From an uncultured Rhodobacter sp. (lineage in GTDB: Bacteria > Pseudomonadota > Alphaproteobacteria > Rhodobacterales > Rhodobacteraceae): DNA of 64,000 bases. Made by a program: the position numbers and the translations under genes. The stretch lies in NCBI GenBank assembly GCA_945952585.1, contig CAMFII010000006.1, forward strand, positions 62,001 through 126,000. Reading direction: 5' to 3'. Shown piece by piece: positions 1 to 8,167 of this stretch (position 1 is the first letter of the stretch; each line of letters opens with the position of its first letter). The notes under the pieces are model-generated. The model searched no databases. It had not been told where the DNA came from and saw only the letters and a list, made by a program, of their open reading frames with translations.

Positions 1-126
1 CGGATCGGTCTGCGGTTGCGGCATCAACGGGGCAATATGGTGGCCGGCCGAACAGGCTTGGCCTTCACACTTTCTTGGAACCTCCGCAGCAAGACTGAGC
101 CGATGTCTCGGTTGGATTGATTTGGG

Positions 127-1614
127 ATGCGGGCGTCAGCGACACAGATGTTCATTCGGCTCCTGACCAGCTCTGGTCGGGCCCTGTTATGGCAGGCCCT
201 GTTTTCCTGCGCTGTGAACCTGCTGCTCTTCACCGGGCCGCTCTATCTGCTGCTTGTCTATGACAGGGTTCTTATCGCCCGGTCCGGTGTCATGTTGATC
301 TCGCTGTCCCTCGCGGTCGCAGGCGCCAGTCTCGCCTTCGGGCTGCTCGATCTGGCCCGGACGCGCCTTGCGGGCGTCATCGCCGCTGAGACGGCCCTGG
401 CCGCCATCCGTCGTGGTGCTTCGCCAGCCGAGGCGGCAGCCCTTCGTGCCGCGCTGGCGTCTCCGGCAGCACTTGCGCTGGTCGACCTGCCGTGGAGCCT
501 CATGTTTCTGGGCGGGCTCGCTGTCCTGCATCCGCTGCTCGGCGTCGCGGGTTTGTCGGCGCTGGTTCTGCTTGTGGCCCTGCAGGCCGTTCGCGGCCAG
601 CGGCCGGACAGGCTGGCGGCAGTGCAGCGGGCGCTCCGGATGGCGGTGTTCTCCGGTCTTGTCGGGCTAGGCGCCTGGCTGGTGATGGAAGGCGCGCTGT
701 CGGGCGGGGCGATTTTCGCCGCCTCGCTTCTGTTCGGCCGCGCGCTCGCGCCCTTTGACGTGGTAACGGCGCACGGGCCGCTCTTGGCCGCTGCCGGTCG
801 GGCACTGACGGCGATGTCGGCGCGGCCGGTTCCGCAGGAAAAGGGGCGTGCGCGCGAACCTGCGACACTGCCTGCCGGATCGACGCTACAGGTGCGACAG
901 ATGTCCTCTGGTCCGCCAGGTGCTCGGACGCCGGTTCTGCAGGATATCAGCTTCGACCTGCCGCCAAGTCGGATTCTCGGGCTCGCGGGGGATGCGGGTG
1001 CGGGAAAGACGGCGGTCATCCGGACCCTGGCCGGGGACTGGCCCGTGTTGCGGGGCGGCCTGGCCTTTCACGCGGGACAGGCCGGTTCCTCTGTCGCGCT
1101 CCGGTCGTTGTCGCCGATCGGGCTGCTCGCCCAATCCCCCTCCGCTGAAGGGGCGGGCCTCGCCGGGTTCATCGCCGGCGGGTCGGAATCGCCGGACGCC
1201 GAGGCGGTCCTGCGTGCGGCCCGGCGTGCGGGCGTGCATGACCGCATCCTGGCCCTGCCCGACGGCTATCGGACCCGGCTGATGCCGGACGGGGCGCCGC
1301 TTTCGCGGGCACAGTTCGCCGAGATCGCGCTTGCCCGCGCAGTTTACGGCGATCCACAGCTGCTTCTGCTTGACGAGCCGGATGCGGCGCTGGACGCAGA
1401 AGGCCTTGCCCGGCTCCATCGGCTTTTGCGACAGCATCGCGCCGACGGCGGATCTGCCATAGTGGCGACCAAACGCGCCTCGACTCTGCTCTGCTGTGAC
1501 GACCTGCTTGTCCTGTCTGGAGGACGGGCCGTGGCCCAAGGGCCGCGCCCGCAGGTCCTCGGCCGGACAACCGGACAGTCGCGACAGGCCGTCCACGACA
1601 AGGCCCGGGGATAA
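127..1614 (+). CDS. Type I secretion ABC permease/ATPase, PrtD-like, degenerate
   Basis: A 495-residue protein with the layout of inner-membrane ABC exporters of type I secretion: hydrophobic segments in about residues 20-240, then a nucleotide-binding domain from about 255. Walker A (GDAGAGKT, near residue 293) and Walker B (LLLLDEPDAAL, near 417) are present. The signature reads LSRAQ instead of LSGGQ, and the switch region reads VATKR where the family has a histidine. Compared with the usual 560-580 residues, about 65-70 residues of the cytoplasmic helices between the middle membrane segments seem to be missing. The stop overlaps the start of the fusion-protein gene by one base (TAATG), so they form one operon. 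The start at 127 is the first ATG; 148 is an alternative. No substrate or outer-membrane channel is in view. It may be a decaying exporter or a regulator-like relic. Confidence 0.75.
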   Translation: MRASATQMFIRLLTSSGRALLWQALFSCAVNLLLFTGPLYLLLVYDRVLIARSGVMLISLSLAVAGASLAFGLLDLARTRLAGVIAAETALAAIRRGASPAEAAALRAALASPAALALVDLPWSLMFLGGLAVLHPLLGVAGLSALVLLVALQAVRGQRPDRLAAVQRALRMAVFSGLVGLGAWLVMEGALSGGAIFAASLLFGRALAPFDVVTAHGPLLAAAGRALTAMSARPVPQEKGRAREPATLPAGSTLQVRQMSSGPPGARTPVLQDISFDLPPSRILGLAGDAGAGKTAVIRTLAGDWPVLRGGLAFHAGQAGSSVALRSLSPIGLLAQSPSAEGAGLAGFIAGGSESPDAEAVLRAARRAGVHDRILALPDGYRTRLMPDGAPLSRAQFAEIALARAVYGDPQLLLLDEPDAALDAEGLARLHRLLRQHRADGGSAIVATKRASTLLCCDDLLVLSGGRAVAQGPRPQVLGRTTGQSRQAVHDKARG

Positions 1615-2894
1615 TGACCGCCTCCCCCCCGCTTGCCCGCGCGGCCGATGATCCCATCCGGCTTGGGCAAGTCACACTCGTGGCTATCGCCCTGGCCGTC
1701 ATCCTTATGGCAAGCCTCGCCCCAATCGCCCAGGGCGTCTCGGGCACCGGCCGGACTGGCGCGCTGGCAGAGGCGGTGGCCCTTGGCCTGCCCGAGGGCG
1801 GTCGGCTTGATGCGGTCTTCGTGCGCGAAGGGCAGACCGTCGCGGCGGGAACGGCCCTCGCCCGCATCGACAGCCGGGCCGAATTGGCGGAGCTTGCACG
1901 GATCGACCTCCGCCTGAATGCGCTCGGCCTGCGCCGCGCGGTGCTTGAGGCGACGCGCGACAACCGTCGCGTCCTGATCGCTGATCCCGCGTTGATCCGC
2001 CTCGCCCGCCATGACCCTGGGATGGCGCGCCAGCTGATGTCAGCTGCCGTCGAGCTGACCCGGGCCCAGGCCTTTCGCGACCGCCAGATCGCCGTCTTGC
2101 GGCGCCAGGCGGCTCAGGCCGGAAGCGAGATCGCCGGCCTGGACGCCCAGCTTGCCGCCACGGCCCTGCAATCGGCGCTGATTGCCACCGAACGCGCGCG
2201 CCAGCAAAGGCTGCGCGACCGCGGCCTGACAGAAGAGTCCCGGGTTTTGGCGCTCGACCGCGAGGCGGCGCGGCTCGACGGGGAAGCGGGTGCAATCAGG
2301 GCGGCGCGGGCGGCGGCAGAAGGCCGCCGGCAAGAGGCGGGGGCGCAGGTGCTGGCGCTGACCACGGGCGCCGCAGCCGCAGCCGCGCGGGATCTGGCCG
2401 CGCTGGCAGAGACCGAGGCCGAATTGCGGGCCGAGCGCCACCGGTTGCGCGACCAGATCGCCACCATGACGCTGACCAGCCCTGTCGCCGGACAGGTTCT
2501 GGGCCTGCGCAGCCGGACCCCGGGACAGATCCTGCGCCCGGCCGAACCGGTTCTGAGCATTCTCCCGACGGCGAACTCCAACCGCATAACCGCCGAACTG
2601 CGCCCGGATGACCGGATACGCATCGCTCCCGGCCAGAAGGTCGACATCCGCCTGCCCGGACCGGGCGGGCACAGCCTGGCCGGCCAGGTCGCCTGGATCT
2701 CGGCCGACGCGGTCGAAGGCGTCTCCGGGACGTCCCCACATTTTGTTGCCGAGGTTACGCTCGATCCCGCCGCCCTGCCCGGACCGCTGCCCCGCGGCAT
2801 CCCCGTGAGCCTGTTCATCGAAACCGGCGAAGAGCCGCTTCTGGCCTGGCTGATCTCGCCATTGGCCGAACGGCTGGGCGGGACGGAAGACTAG
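1614..2894 (+). CDS. HlyD/PrtE-family membrane fusion protein of type I secretion
   Basis: The 426-residue protein would link the ABC exporter to an outer-membrane channel across the periplasm. It has one N-terminal membrane segment (about residues 20-45), a split lipoyl/barrel-sandwich domain (around PEGGRLDAVFVREGQ near 60 and TSPVAGQVLGLRSRTPGQ near 290), a long alanine-, arginine- and glutamate-rich coiled-coil hairpin in between (about 90-280), and a C-terminal beta domain. The length is normal for the PrtE/HlyD family. The ATG overlaps the upstream stop by one base, which implies translational coupling. Unlike its ABC partner, it shows no obvious lesions. Confidence 0.85.
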   Translation: MTASPPLARAADDPIRLGQVTLVAIALAVILMASLAPIAQGVSGTGRTGALAEAVALGLPEGGRLDAVFVREGQTVAAGTALARIDSRAELAELARIDLRLNALGLRRAVLEATRDNRRVLIADPALIRLARHDPGMARQLMSAAVELTRAQAFRDRQIAVLRRQAAQAGSEIAGLDAQLAATALQSALIATERARQQRLRDRGLTEESRVLALDREAARLDGEAGAIRAARAAAEGRRQEAGAQVLALTTGAAAAAARDLAALAETEAELRAERHRLRDQIATMTLTSPVAGQVLGLRSRTPGQILRPAEPVLSILPTANSNRITAELRPDDRIRIAPGQKVDIRLPGPGGHSLAGQVAWISADAVEGVSGTSPHFVAEVTLDPAALPGPLPRGIPVSLFIETGEEPLLAWLISPLAERLGGTED

Positions 2895-2983
2895 GAACCC
2901 CGGTTTCCCTTGCGATCGCGCGACGCTACACTCGGCCCGCGCGCCGGGCCACAGGACCGGCGGAAGGAGGATCCCTGGACAGG

Positions 2984-3889
2984 TTGGTCGCCGACCGGAT
3001 GTTTGCCGCCGTCATGGACACGGGCAGCTTCGCCGCAGCCGCGGCGCGGCTTGGCACCAGCCCGGGCCAGGCGTCAAAGCTGGTATCCCGCCTCGAAAGC
3101 GCGCTTGGCGTCCGCCTTCTGAACCGCACGACCCGCGCGCTGTCACCGACCGAGGCCGGGCAAGCCTATTACGACCGCATCAGGATCGTGCTGGACGAGA
3201 TCGAGGCAATCGACCAGTCGATCCGCCAGGAAAGCGAACGCCCGCGCGGGCGTCTGAGAATTTCCGCGCCGCTGACCTTGGGCGTTCATCAGTTGCGCTT
3301 TGCCTTGGCGGAATTCGCCAGCCTCTACCCCGAAATCGCGCTGGACGTGAACTTCACCGACCGGCTGGTGAACCTCGTCGACGAAGGCTTCGACATCGCG
3401 GTTCGGGTTGGCCGGCCAGTCGACAGCAGCCTGATCGCGCGACGCCTTTGCGATTCCCGCCTGCGGCTCGTCGCTGCCCCGTCCTATCTCGACCGCGCCG
3501 GACTGCCGCAGAGCCCGGCTGACCTGGCCCGCCATGACTGCATCATCGACACGAATTTCCGCGAACCCGGCACCTGGCCCTTCCAGACGGCCGAGGGGCT
3601 AAAGACAATCCAGGTCACCGGCCGTCTGCGCTTTTCCAACGCCGAGGTCTGCCTCGCCGCCGCTGAGCGCGGGCTTGGCCTGGCCTACCTGCCTGATTTC
3701 GTTGCCGCCGATGCCCTTGCCGCCGGCCGCATCCTGCCTGTCCTGGCCGACCTCGAGATCCCGCCCTACGGTATCTTCACGGTCTATCCGCCGGGCCGGC
3801 ACCTGGCCGCCAAGGTCCGGGCGCTGGTCGACTTCCTTTCGACGCGCTATCGGGGCGAAGTCGACTGGACACGGCCCGGCCAGGGTTGA
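2984..3889 (+). CDS. LysR-family transcriptional regulator
   Basis: A helix-turn-helix of the LysR type lies at the N-terminus (FAAVMDTGSFAAAAARLG, then a KLVSRLE recognition helix and LGVRLLNRTTR wing), followed by a two-lobe effector-binding domain to about residue 295. The 301-residue length is typical. No ATG fits the N-terminus: the frame opens with TTG at 2984, while CTG at 2975 would give the LDRL start common in close relatives. A strong Shine-Dalgarno (AAGGAGG, 2964-2970) precedes both. The gene is co-oriented with the DoxX / dioxygenase / glutathione-transferase genes behind it, whose promoter region contains a LysR-type palindrome. A role as their quinone- or catechol-responsive activator is inferred from this context. 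Confidence 0.88.
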   Translation: MVADRMFAAVMDTGSFAAAAARLGTSPGQASKLVSRLESALGVRLLNRTTRALSPTEAGQAYYDRIRIVLDEIEAIDQSIRQESERPRGRLRISAPLTLGVHQLRFALAEFASLYPEIALDVNFTDRLVNLVDEGFDIAVRVGRPVDSSLIARRLCDSRLRLVAAPSYLDRAGLPQSPADLARHDCIIDTNFREPGTWPFQTAEGLKTIQVTGRLRFSNAEVCLAAAERGLGLAYLPDFVAADALAAGRILPVLADLEIPPYGIFTVYPPGRHLAAKVRALVDFLSTRYRGEVDWTRPGQG

Positions 3890-3891
3890 TC

Positions 3892-3937
3892 CATTCCATT
3901 ATGGAAGGAATGTTCTTCCGGGCGGGCGGATTATAAT
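3892..3937 (+). promoter_or_regulatory. Candidate LysR operator and promoter of the doxX operon
   Basis: A perfect 13-bp palindrome (TTCCATTATGGAA, 3894-3906) is nested in a second dyad CATTCC (3892-3897) / GGAATG (3907-3912). A consensus -10 hexamer TATAAT follows at 3932-3937. The bases expected at -35 (AATGTT, 3909-3914) are poor, so the promoter would need an activator, and the dyad sits where a LysR activator binds. The implied leader to the ATG at 4013 is about 70 bases. The operator assignment is inference. Confidence 0.55.
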
Positions 3938-4012
3938 CCATCCCAGCATGAGGCATTTAAGCGGCATGCCCGTGAACCTTCGGGGCAGTATCGAAACAAA
4001 GGGATCTGATCC

Positions 4013-4429
4013 ATGACCGCTTCCATCGCTTCCACCTCGGGCAGCAACTCGGCTGATCTTGCCGCCTTCGTCCTGCGGGTTACCTCGGGCGTCCTCTTCC
4101 TGCTTCATGCCGGGCTGAAGATCTTTGTCTTTACCCCTGCCGGAACCGCCGGCTTCTTCCAGTCGATCGGCCTGCCTGGCCCGCTCGCCTATCTGGTGAT
4201 CCTGATCGAAGTCCTTGGCGCCATCGCGCTGATCGTCGGCTACAAGGTGCGCATCGTCGCGCCGGTCCTCGCCGTCCTGCTGGTTGGCACCATCGTCACG
4301 GTTCACGGTGCTGCCGGTTTCTTCTTCTCGAACCAGAACGGCGGCTGGGAATATCCGGCATTCTGGGCGATCACCCTGATCGCGACCGCGCTGCTTGGTG
4401 ACGGCGCCTACAGCATCGGCAAGAAGTAA
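4013..4429 (+). CDS. DoxX-family membrane protein
   Basis: A 138-residue protein with four hydrophobic helices (about residues 18-40, 48-75, 78-95, 105-128), matching the DoxX family of small inner-membrane proteins. Family members commonly sit in operons for quinone, thiol or sulfur redox chemistry, but their biochemical role is poorly defined. It is first in an operon with a two-domain VOC dioxygenase-like protein (35 bp downstream) and a glutathionyl-hydroquinone reductase. This arrangement recalls the quinone-responsive DoxX/dioxygenase modules of Firmicutes, so a part in quinone or catechol stress defence is likely. The start is the only good ATG and has AAAGGG upstream. Confidence 0.85.
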   Translation: MTASIASTSGSNSADLAAFVLRVTSGVLFLLHAGLKIFVFTPAGTAGFFQSIGLPGPLAYLVILIEVLGAIALIVGYKVRIVAPVLAVLLVGTIVTVHGAAGFFFSNQNGGWEYPAFWAITLIATALLGDGAYSIGKK

Positions 4430-4464
4430 GCCTCACCGCATCTGCCCCCTGAAAGGAGCCCATC

Positions 4465-5277
4465 ATGTCCACCAGCAGCGCCCCCGTCGAAATCGGCCGC
4501 GTCGCCCTGACGGTGAACGATCTTGGCCGGGTCGCCGACTTCTATCGCGCGCTTCTCGGGTTCGAGACAATCAGCGCCGACGGCGAAGTGGTCGTGCTGG
4601 GTGCCGGAGGCAAACCGCTTCTCGAGCTGCGCGGCGATCGCGCGGCTCGGGTCCGCTCGCGCCGCGAGGCCGGGCTGTTCCATACCGCCTTCCTCTTGCC
4701 CTCGCGCGAGGATCTGGGGGCCTGGCTGCGCCATGTCGCCGAAAAGCGGCTTCCGGTTTCCGGCGCGTCGGACCATTTGGTCAGCGAGGCGATCTACCTG
4801 GACGATCCGGAGGGCAACGGGATCGAAGTCTATTCCGACCGCCCCCGCCAAAGCTGGGCGGTCGACAACGGCCAGATCCGCATGTCGACCGAGCATCTCG
4901 ACCTCGACAGCCTGTTCGCGGCCGCCCGTTCCCCCTGGACCGGGGCGCCAGAAGGCACCGTGGTCGGCCATGTCCACCTTCAGGTCGGCAATGTCGACGA
5001 AGCCGAATCCTTCTACCACGACACGCTCGGCTTCGACATCAAGGCCCATTACCCCGGCGCCTCGTTCATGAGCAGCGGCGGCTATCATCACCACCTCGGC
5101 GCCAATGTCTGGCAGTCGCGCGGGGCCGGGCAACGGGCCTATCCTTCGACCGGCCTTGCCGACGTCGAGCTTCTGGCCGATGCCCCGTCTTACGACAGGC
5201 TGGTTGCCCGGACCGGCTCGGCGACCCCGGCCGATCCCTGGGGGACGCAGATCACCCTGACCCGGAAGGCCGCCTGA
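4465..5277 (+). CDS. Two-domain VOC protein, CatE-like catechol 2,3-dioxygenase family
   Basis: The 270 residues hold two vicinal-oxygen-chelate domains (about 8-130 and 165-270). The second has the metal-ligand pattern GHVHLQV near residue 170 and YHHHLG near 210, as in extradiol dioxygenases of the CatE/YfiE type. In the first domain the equivalent position reads VALTV without histidine, so only the C-terminal domain should bind metal. Expected activity is ring cleavage of a catechol or hydroquinone, or a related glyoxalase-type reaction. A GAAAGGAG Shine-Dalgarno precedes the ATG. The stop and the next start are one base apart, so it is tightly coupled to the hydroquinone reductase gene. 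Confidence 0.82.
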   Translation: MSTSSAPVEIGRVALTVNDLGRVADFYRALLGFETISADGEVVVLGAGGKPLLELRGDRAARVRSRREAGLFHTAFLLPSREDLGAWLRHVAEKRLPVSGASDHLVSEAIYLDDPEGNGIEVYSDRPRQSWAVDNGQIRMSTEHLDLDSLFAAARSPWTGAPEGTVVGHVHLQVGNVDEAESFYHDTLGFDIKAHYPGASFMSSGGYHHHLGANVWQSRGAGQRAYPSTGLADVELLADAPSYDRLVARTGSATPADPWGTQITLTRKAA

Positions 5278-5278
5278 G

Positions 5279-6232
5279 ATGCTGGTTCAAGGCAAATGGA
5301 CCGAGGACTGGCAGCCGGTCCAGGCGAAGGACGAGAAGGGCGGCTTCGTCCGCCAGATCTCGTCCTTCCGCAACTGGGTCACCCCCGACGGCAGCGCCGG
5401 CCCCACCGGGACCGGCGGCTTCAAGGCCGAGGCGGGGCGCTATCACCTCTATGTTGCGCTGATCTGCCCCTGGGCGTCACGGACGCTGATCGCGCGCAAG
5501 CTGAAGGGCCTTGAAGGCGCCGTCTCGCTGTCGATCGTCGAGCCGGCGCTCAGTGACCAGGGCTGGCAGTTCGGTGACTATCCCGGTTCAACCCGGGACG
5601 AGGTGAACGGCGCCACCTATCTGCACGAGCTCTATACCCGGGCCGAACCCAGCTTCACCGGCCGCGCCACGGTTCCGGTCCTTTGGGACAAACATCTGGG
5701 CACGATCGTCAGCAATGAATCCGCCGATATCCTGCGCATGTTCGACAAGGGGTTCGGCCCCCTCGCCCGTCCTGATGTCGACCTGCGGCCTACCGACCTG
5801 GCGGACGCGATCGACGCGCTGAACGACCGGATCTATCCGCGCCTGAACAACGGCGTCTATCGCGCCGGTTTTGCCACCACTCAGATTGCCTATGACGAGG
5901 CCTTTGCCGAGGTCTTCGCCATGCTCGACGAGCTGGAAGACCGCTTGGTGGACGGACGGCGTTTCCTCTTCGGCGACCGCTTCACCGAGACCGACATTCG
6001 CCTGGTCGTGACGCTGGTGCGGTTCGACGCGGCCTATCACGGCCTCTTCAAGTGCAACCTGCGCCGGATCGTCGACTACCAGCAGCTGAACGCCTACCTG
6101 CACCGGGTCCTGGCGATCCCCGGCATCCGCGAGACGGTCAATCTCGACCACATCAAGCGCGGTTACTACTCGGTCAAGGCCCTCAATCCGTTGCGGATTG
6201 TTCCAAATGGGCCATTGCTCGACTGGGCCTGA
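5279..6232 (+). CDS. Glutathionyl-hydroquinone reductase (YqjG/PcpF family)
   Basis: A 317-residue Xi-class glutathione transferase. The family signature around the catalytic cysteine is seen as CPWASRT (Cys63), followed by a thioredoxin-like fold and an all-helical C-terminal domain containing the RFLFGDRFTETDIRL motif. These cytoplasmic enzymes reduce glutathionyl-hydroquinones, releasing free hydroquinone and recycling adducts formed when glutathione traps quinones. Together with the dioxygenase-like protein and DoxX just upstream, it forms a coherent quinone/catechol detoxification operon. Length and motifs are normal. Confidence 0.9.
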   Translation: MLVQGKWTEDWQPVQAKDEKGGFVRQISSFRNWVTPDGSAGPTGTGGFKAEAGRYHLYVALICPWASRTLIARKLKGLEGAVSLSIVEPALSDQGWQFGDYPGSTRDEVNGATYLHELYTRAEPSFTGRATVPVLWDKHLGTIVSNESADILRMFDKGFGPLARPDVDLRPTDLADAIDALNDRIYPRLNNGVYRAGFATTQIAYDEAFAEVFAMLDELEDRLVDGRRFLFGDRFTETDIRLVVTLVRFDAAYHGLFKCNLRRIVDYQQLNAYLHRVLAIPGIRETVNLDHIKRGYYSVKALNPLRIVPNGPLLDWA

Positions 6233-6306
6233 AGCCAGACTCCAGTAGCCTTCAATGGCGCGAATTCAGGCGTCCCGGGACCCTGACCGTGCTAGGCTTC
6301 ACCTCT

Positions 6307-6339
6307 GAACACTGTTTCCCGAGTCGGAACAGGCTGTTC
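6307..6339 (+). promoter_or_regulatory. Two GAACA/TGTTC dyads upstream of the first sulfatase
   Basis: In the 188-bp gap before the sulfatase gene there are two related dyads: GAACACTGTTTC (6307-6318) and GAACAGGCTGTTC (6327-6339), the second a perfect palindrome around a central G. The centres are about two helical turns apart, which would suit a dimeric regulator binding twice. No regulator is assigned. The rest of the gap shows nothing recognisable. Confidence 0.35.
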
Positions 6340-6420
6340 GGAGATTGTGAAACCGATCATCGGCGGGACGGGGCTGTTTTCGGCTTCCTGCGATGCAGAT
6401 GTATTTGACTGGAGTCTGAT

Positions 6421-8100
6421 ATGTTGAACTTGCCTCGCTTTCTTTCTCTAGCCCTGGTGGCGTCCGGCGCGACGGCCTTCGGCCTGGCGGCGGAAGCCCA
6501 GGACAAGAAACCCAATATCCTGTTCATCGTCTCCGATGATACCGGTTATGGCGACCTCGGCCCTTACGGCGGCGGCGAAGGTCGCGGCATGCAGACGCCG
6601 ACCTTCGACAAGATGGCGAAGGAAGGCATGACCTTCTTCTCGTTCTACGCCCAGCCGAGCTGTACGCCCGGCCGCGCCGCGATGCAGACCGGGCGCATTC
6701 CGAACCGCTCCGGCATGACCACCGTCGCCTTCCAGGGCGAGGGCGGCGGCCTGCCGGCGGCGGAATGGACGCTTGCGTCAGTCCTGAAGCAGGGCGGATA
6801 CGAGACCTATTTTACCGGCAAATGGCACCTGGGCGAGGCGGACTTTGCGCTGCCGAACGCGCAGGGTTATGACGAGATGAAGTATGTCGGGCTCTACCAT
6901 CTGAACGCCTACACCTACGGCGATCCGACCTGGTTCCCGGACATGGACCCGGCGCTCCGTGACATGTTCAACAAGGTGACCAAGGGGTCCTTGTCCGGCA
7001 AGGCTGGTGAGCCCGCGAAGGAAGACTTCAAGATCAACGGCCAGTACATCGACAAGCCGGGCGAGAACATCACGATCGACGGGGTGAACTATCCCGACGG
7101 TGTCGTCGGCATCCCCTTCTTCGATGGCTATGTGGAGAAGGCCGCCGTCGAGTTCATCGACGAAGCCGCCAAGACCCCCGACACGCCCTTCTTCATCAAC
7201 GTCAACTTCATGAAGGTCCACCAGCCGAACCTGCCGGCGCCGGAGTTCCAGCACAAGTCGATGGCAAAGTCGAAATATGCGGACTCCATCGTCGAGCTCG
7301 ACACGCGCATCGGCCGTATCCTCGACGAGCTGAAGAAGACCGGCCAGGACCAGAACACCCTGATCTTCTACACCACCGACAACGGCGCCTGGCAGGATGT
7401 CTATCCTGACGCGGGCTATACCCCGTTCCGCGGCACCAAGGGGACCGTGCGCGAAGGCGGCAACCGCGTGCCGGCCATCGCCATCTGGCCGGGCCACACG
7501 CCGGCGGATACCAAGAACCACGAGATCATCGGCGGGCTGGACCTGATGGCCACCTTCGCTTCGGTCGCGGGCGTGCCGCTGCCGACGAAGGATCGCGAAG
7601 GCCAGCCGATCATTTTCGACAGCTACGACATGACCCCGGTGCTGACCGGCTCGGGCCCGTCGCCGCGGAACGAGTGGTTCTACTTTACCGAAAACGAGCT
7701 GACGCCCGGGGCCGCCCGTGTCGGCCACCTGAAGGCGGTCTTCAACCTGCGCGGTGACGACGGCGCCCAGACCGGCGGGCTGGCGGTGGACAGCAATCTC
7801 GGCTGGAAGGGTCCGGAAAGCTATGTCGCAACCGTTCCCCAGGTCTTTGATCTCTGGGCCGATCCGCAGGAACGCTACGACATCTTCATGAACAACTTCA
7901 CCGAGCACACCTGGGCGATGGTCTCGATCAGCGATGCCATCAACAAGCTGATGAAAACCTATATCGAATATCCGCCGCGCAAGCTGCAGAGCGCCAGCTA
8001 CAGCGGTCCGATCACGATCACCAACTACCAGAAATTCCAGTGGGTGCGTGACGCGCTGGCCAAGGGCGGGATCGATCTGGCCCTGCCGACCGGCAACTGA
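6421..8100 (+). CDS. Exported arylsulfatase-family hydrolase (formylglycine type)
   Basis: A 559-residue member of the sulfatase/alkaline phosphatase superfamily with a Sec signal peptide (cleavage near residue 27, after AAEAQ), so it acts in the periplasm. The metal-binding VSDDTGYGD motif (Asp39, Asp40) and the sulfatase signature CTPGR (Cys81, expected to become formylglycine) are intact, as is the later TTDNGAW metal site. Substrate cannot be read from sequence; sulfate esters are most likely, but related formylglycine enzymes hydrolyse phosphodiesters or phosphonate monoesters. It stands alone, convergent with a second, larger sulfatase across a shared terminator. No formylglycine-generating enzyme gene is in the window. 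Confidence 0.88.
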   Translation: MLNLPRFLSLALVASGATAFGLAAEAQDKKPNILFIVSDDTGYGDLGPYGGGEGRGMQTPTFDKMAKEGMTFFSFYAQPSCTPGRAAMQTGRIPNRSGMTTVAFQGEGGGLPAAEWTLASVLKQGGYETYFTGKWHLGEADFALPNAQGYDEMKYVGLYHLNAYTYGDPTWFPDMDPALRDMFNKVTKGSLSGKAGEPAKEDFKINGQYIDKPGENITIDGVNYPDGVVGIPFFDGYVEKAAVEFIDEAAKTPDTPFFINVNFMKVHQPNLPAPEFQHKSMAKSKYADSIVELDTRIGRILDELKKTGQDQNTLIFYTTDNGAWQDVYPDAGYTPFRGTKGTVREGGNRVPAIAIWPGHTPADTKNHEIIGGLDLMATFASVAGVPLPTKDREGQPIIFDSYDMTPVLTGSGPSPRNEWFYFTENELTPGAARVGHLKAVFNLRGDDGAQTGGLAVDSNLGWKGPESYVATVPQVFDLWADPQERYDIFMNNFTEHTWAMVSISDAINKLMKTYIEYPPRKLQSASYSGPITITNYQKFQWVRDALAKGGIDLALPTGN

Positions 8101-8118
8101 GACCCGACATCGAAACCA

Positions 8119-8147
8119 AAAGGGCCCCGTCTTGCGGGGCCCTTTCC
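8119..8147. terminator. Bidirectional intrinsic terminator
   Basis: The inverted repeat AAAGGGCCCC / GGGGCCCTTT (8119-8128 and 8136-8145, closed by one more G-C pair around a 5-base loop) has A-rich sequence before it and T-rich sequence after it. It serves the two convergent sulfatase genes. Confidence 0.85.
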
Positions 8148-8167
8148 ATTTCCCTTCGCAGCGACGG

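Noticed and set aside
1-126. End of an upstream gene or RTX substrate at the window start
   Set aside because: No frame in the first 126 bases has recognisable content, and a minus-strand 69-codon frame there is low-complexity shadow.
6307-6339. LexA (SOS) box upstream of the sulfatase
   Set aside because: The alphaproteobacterial box is GAAC-N7-GAAC; the repeats here are inverted and wrongly spaced.
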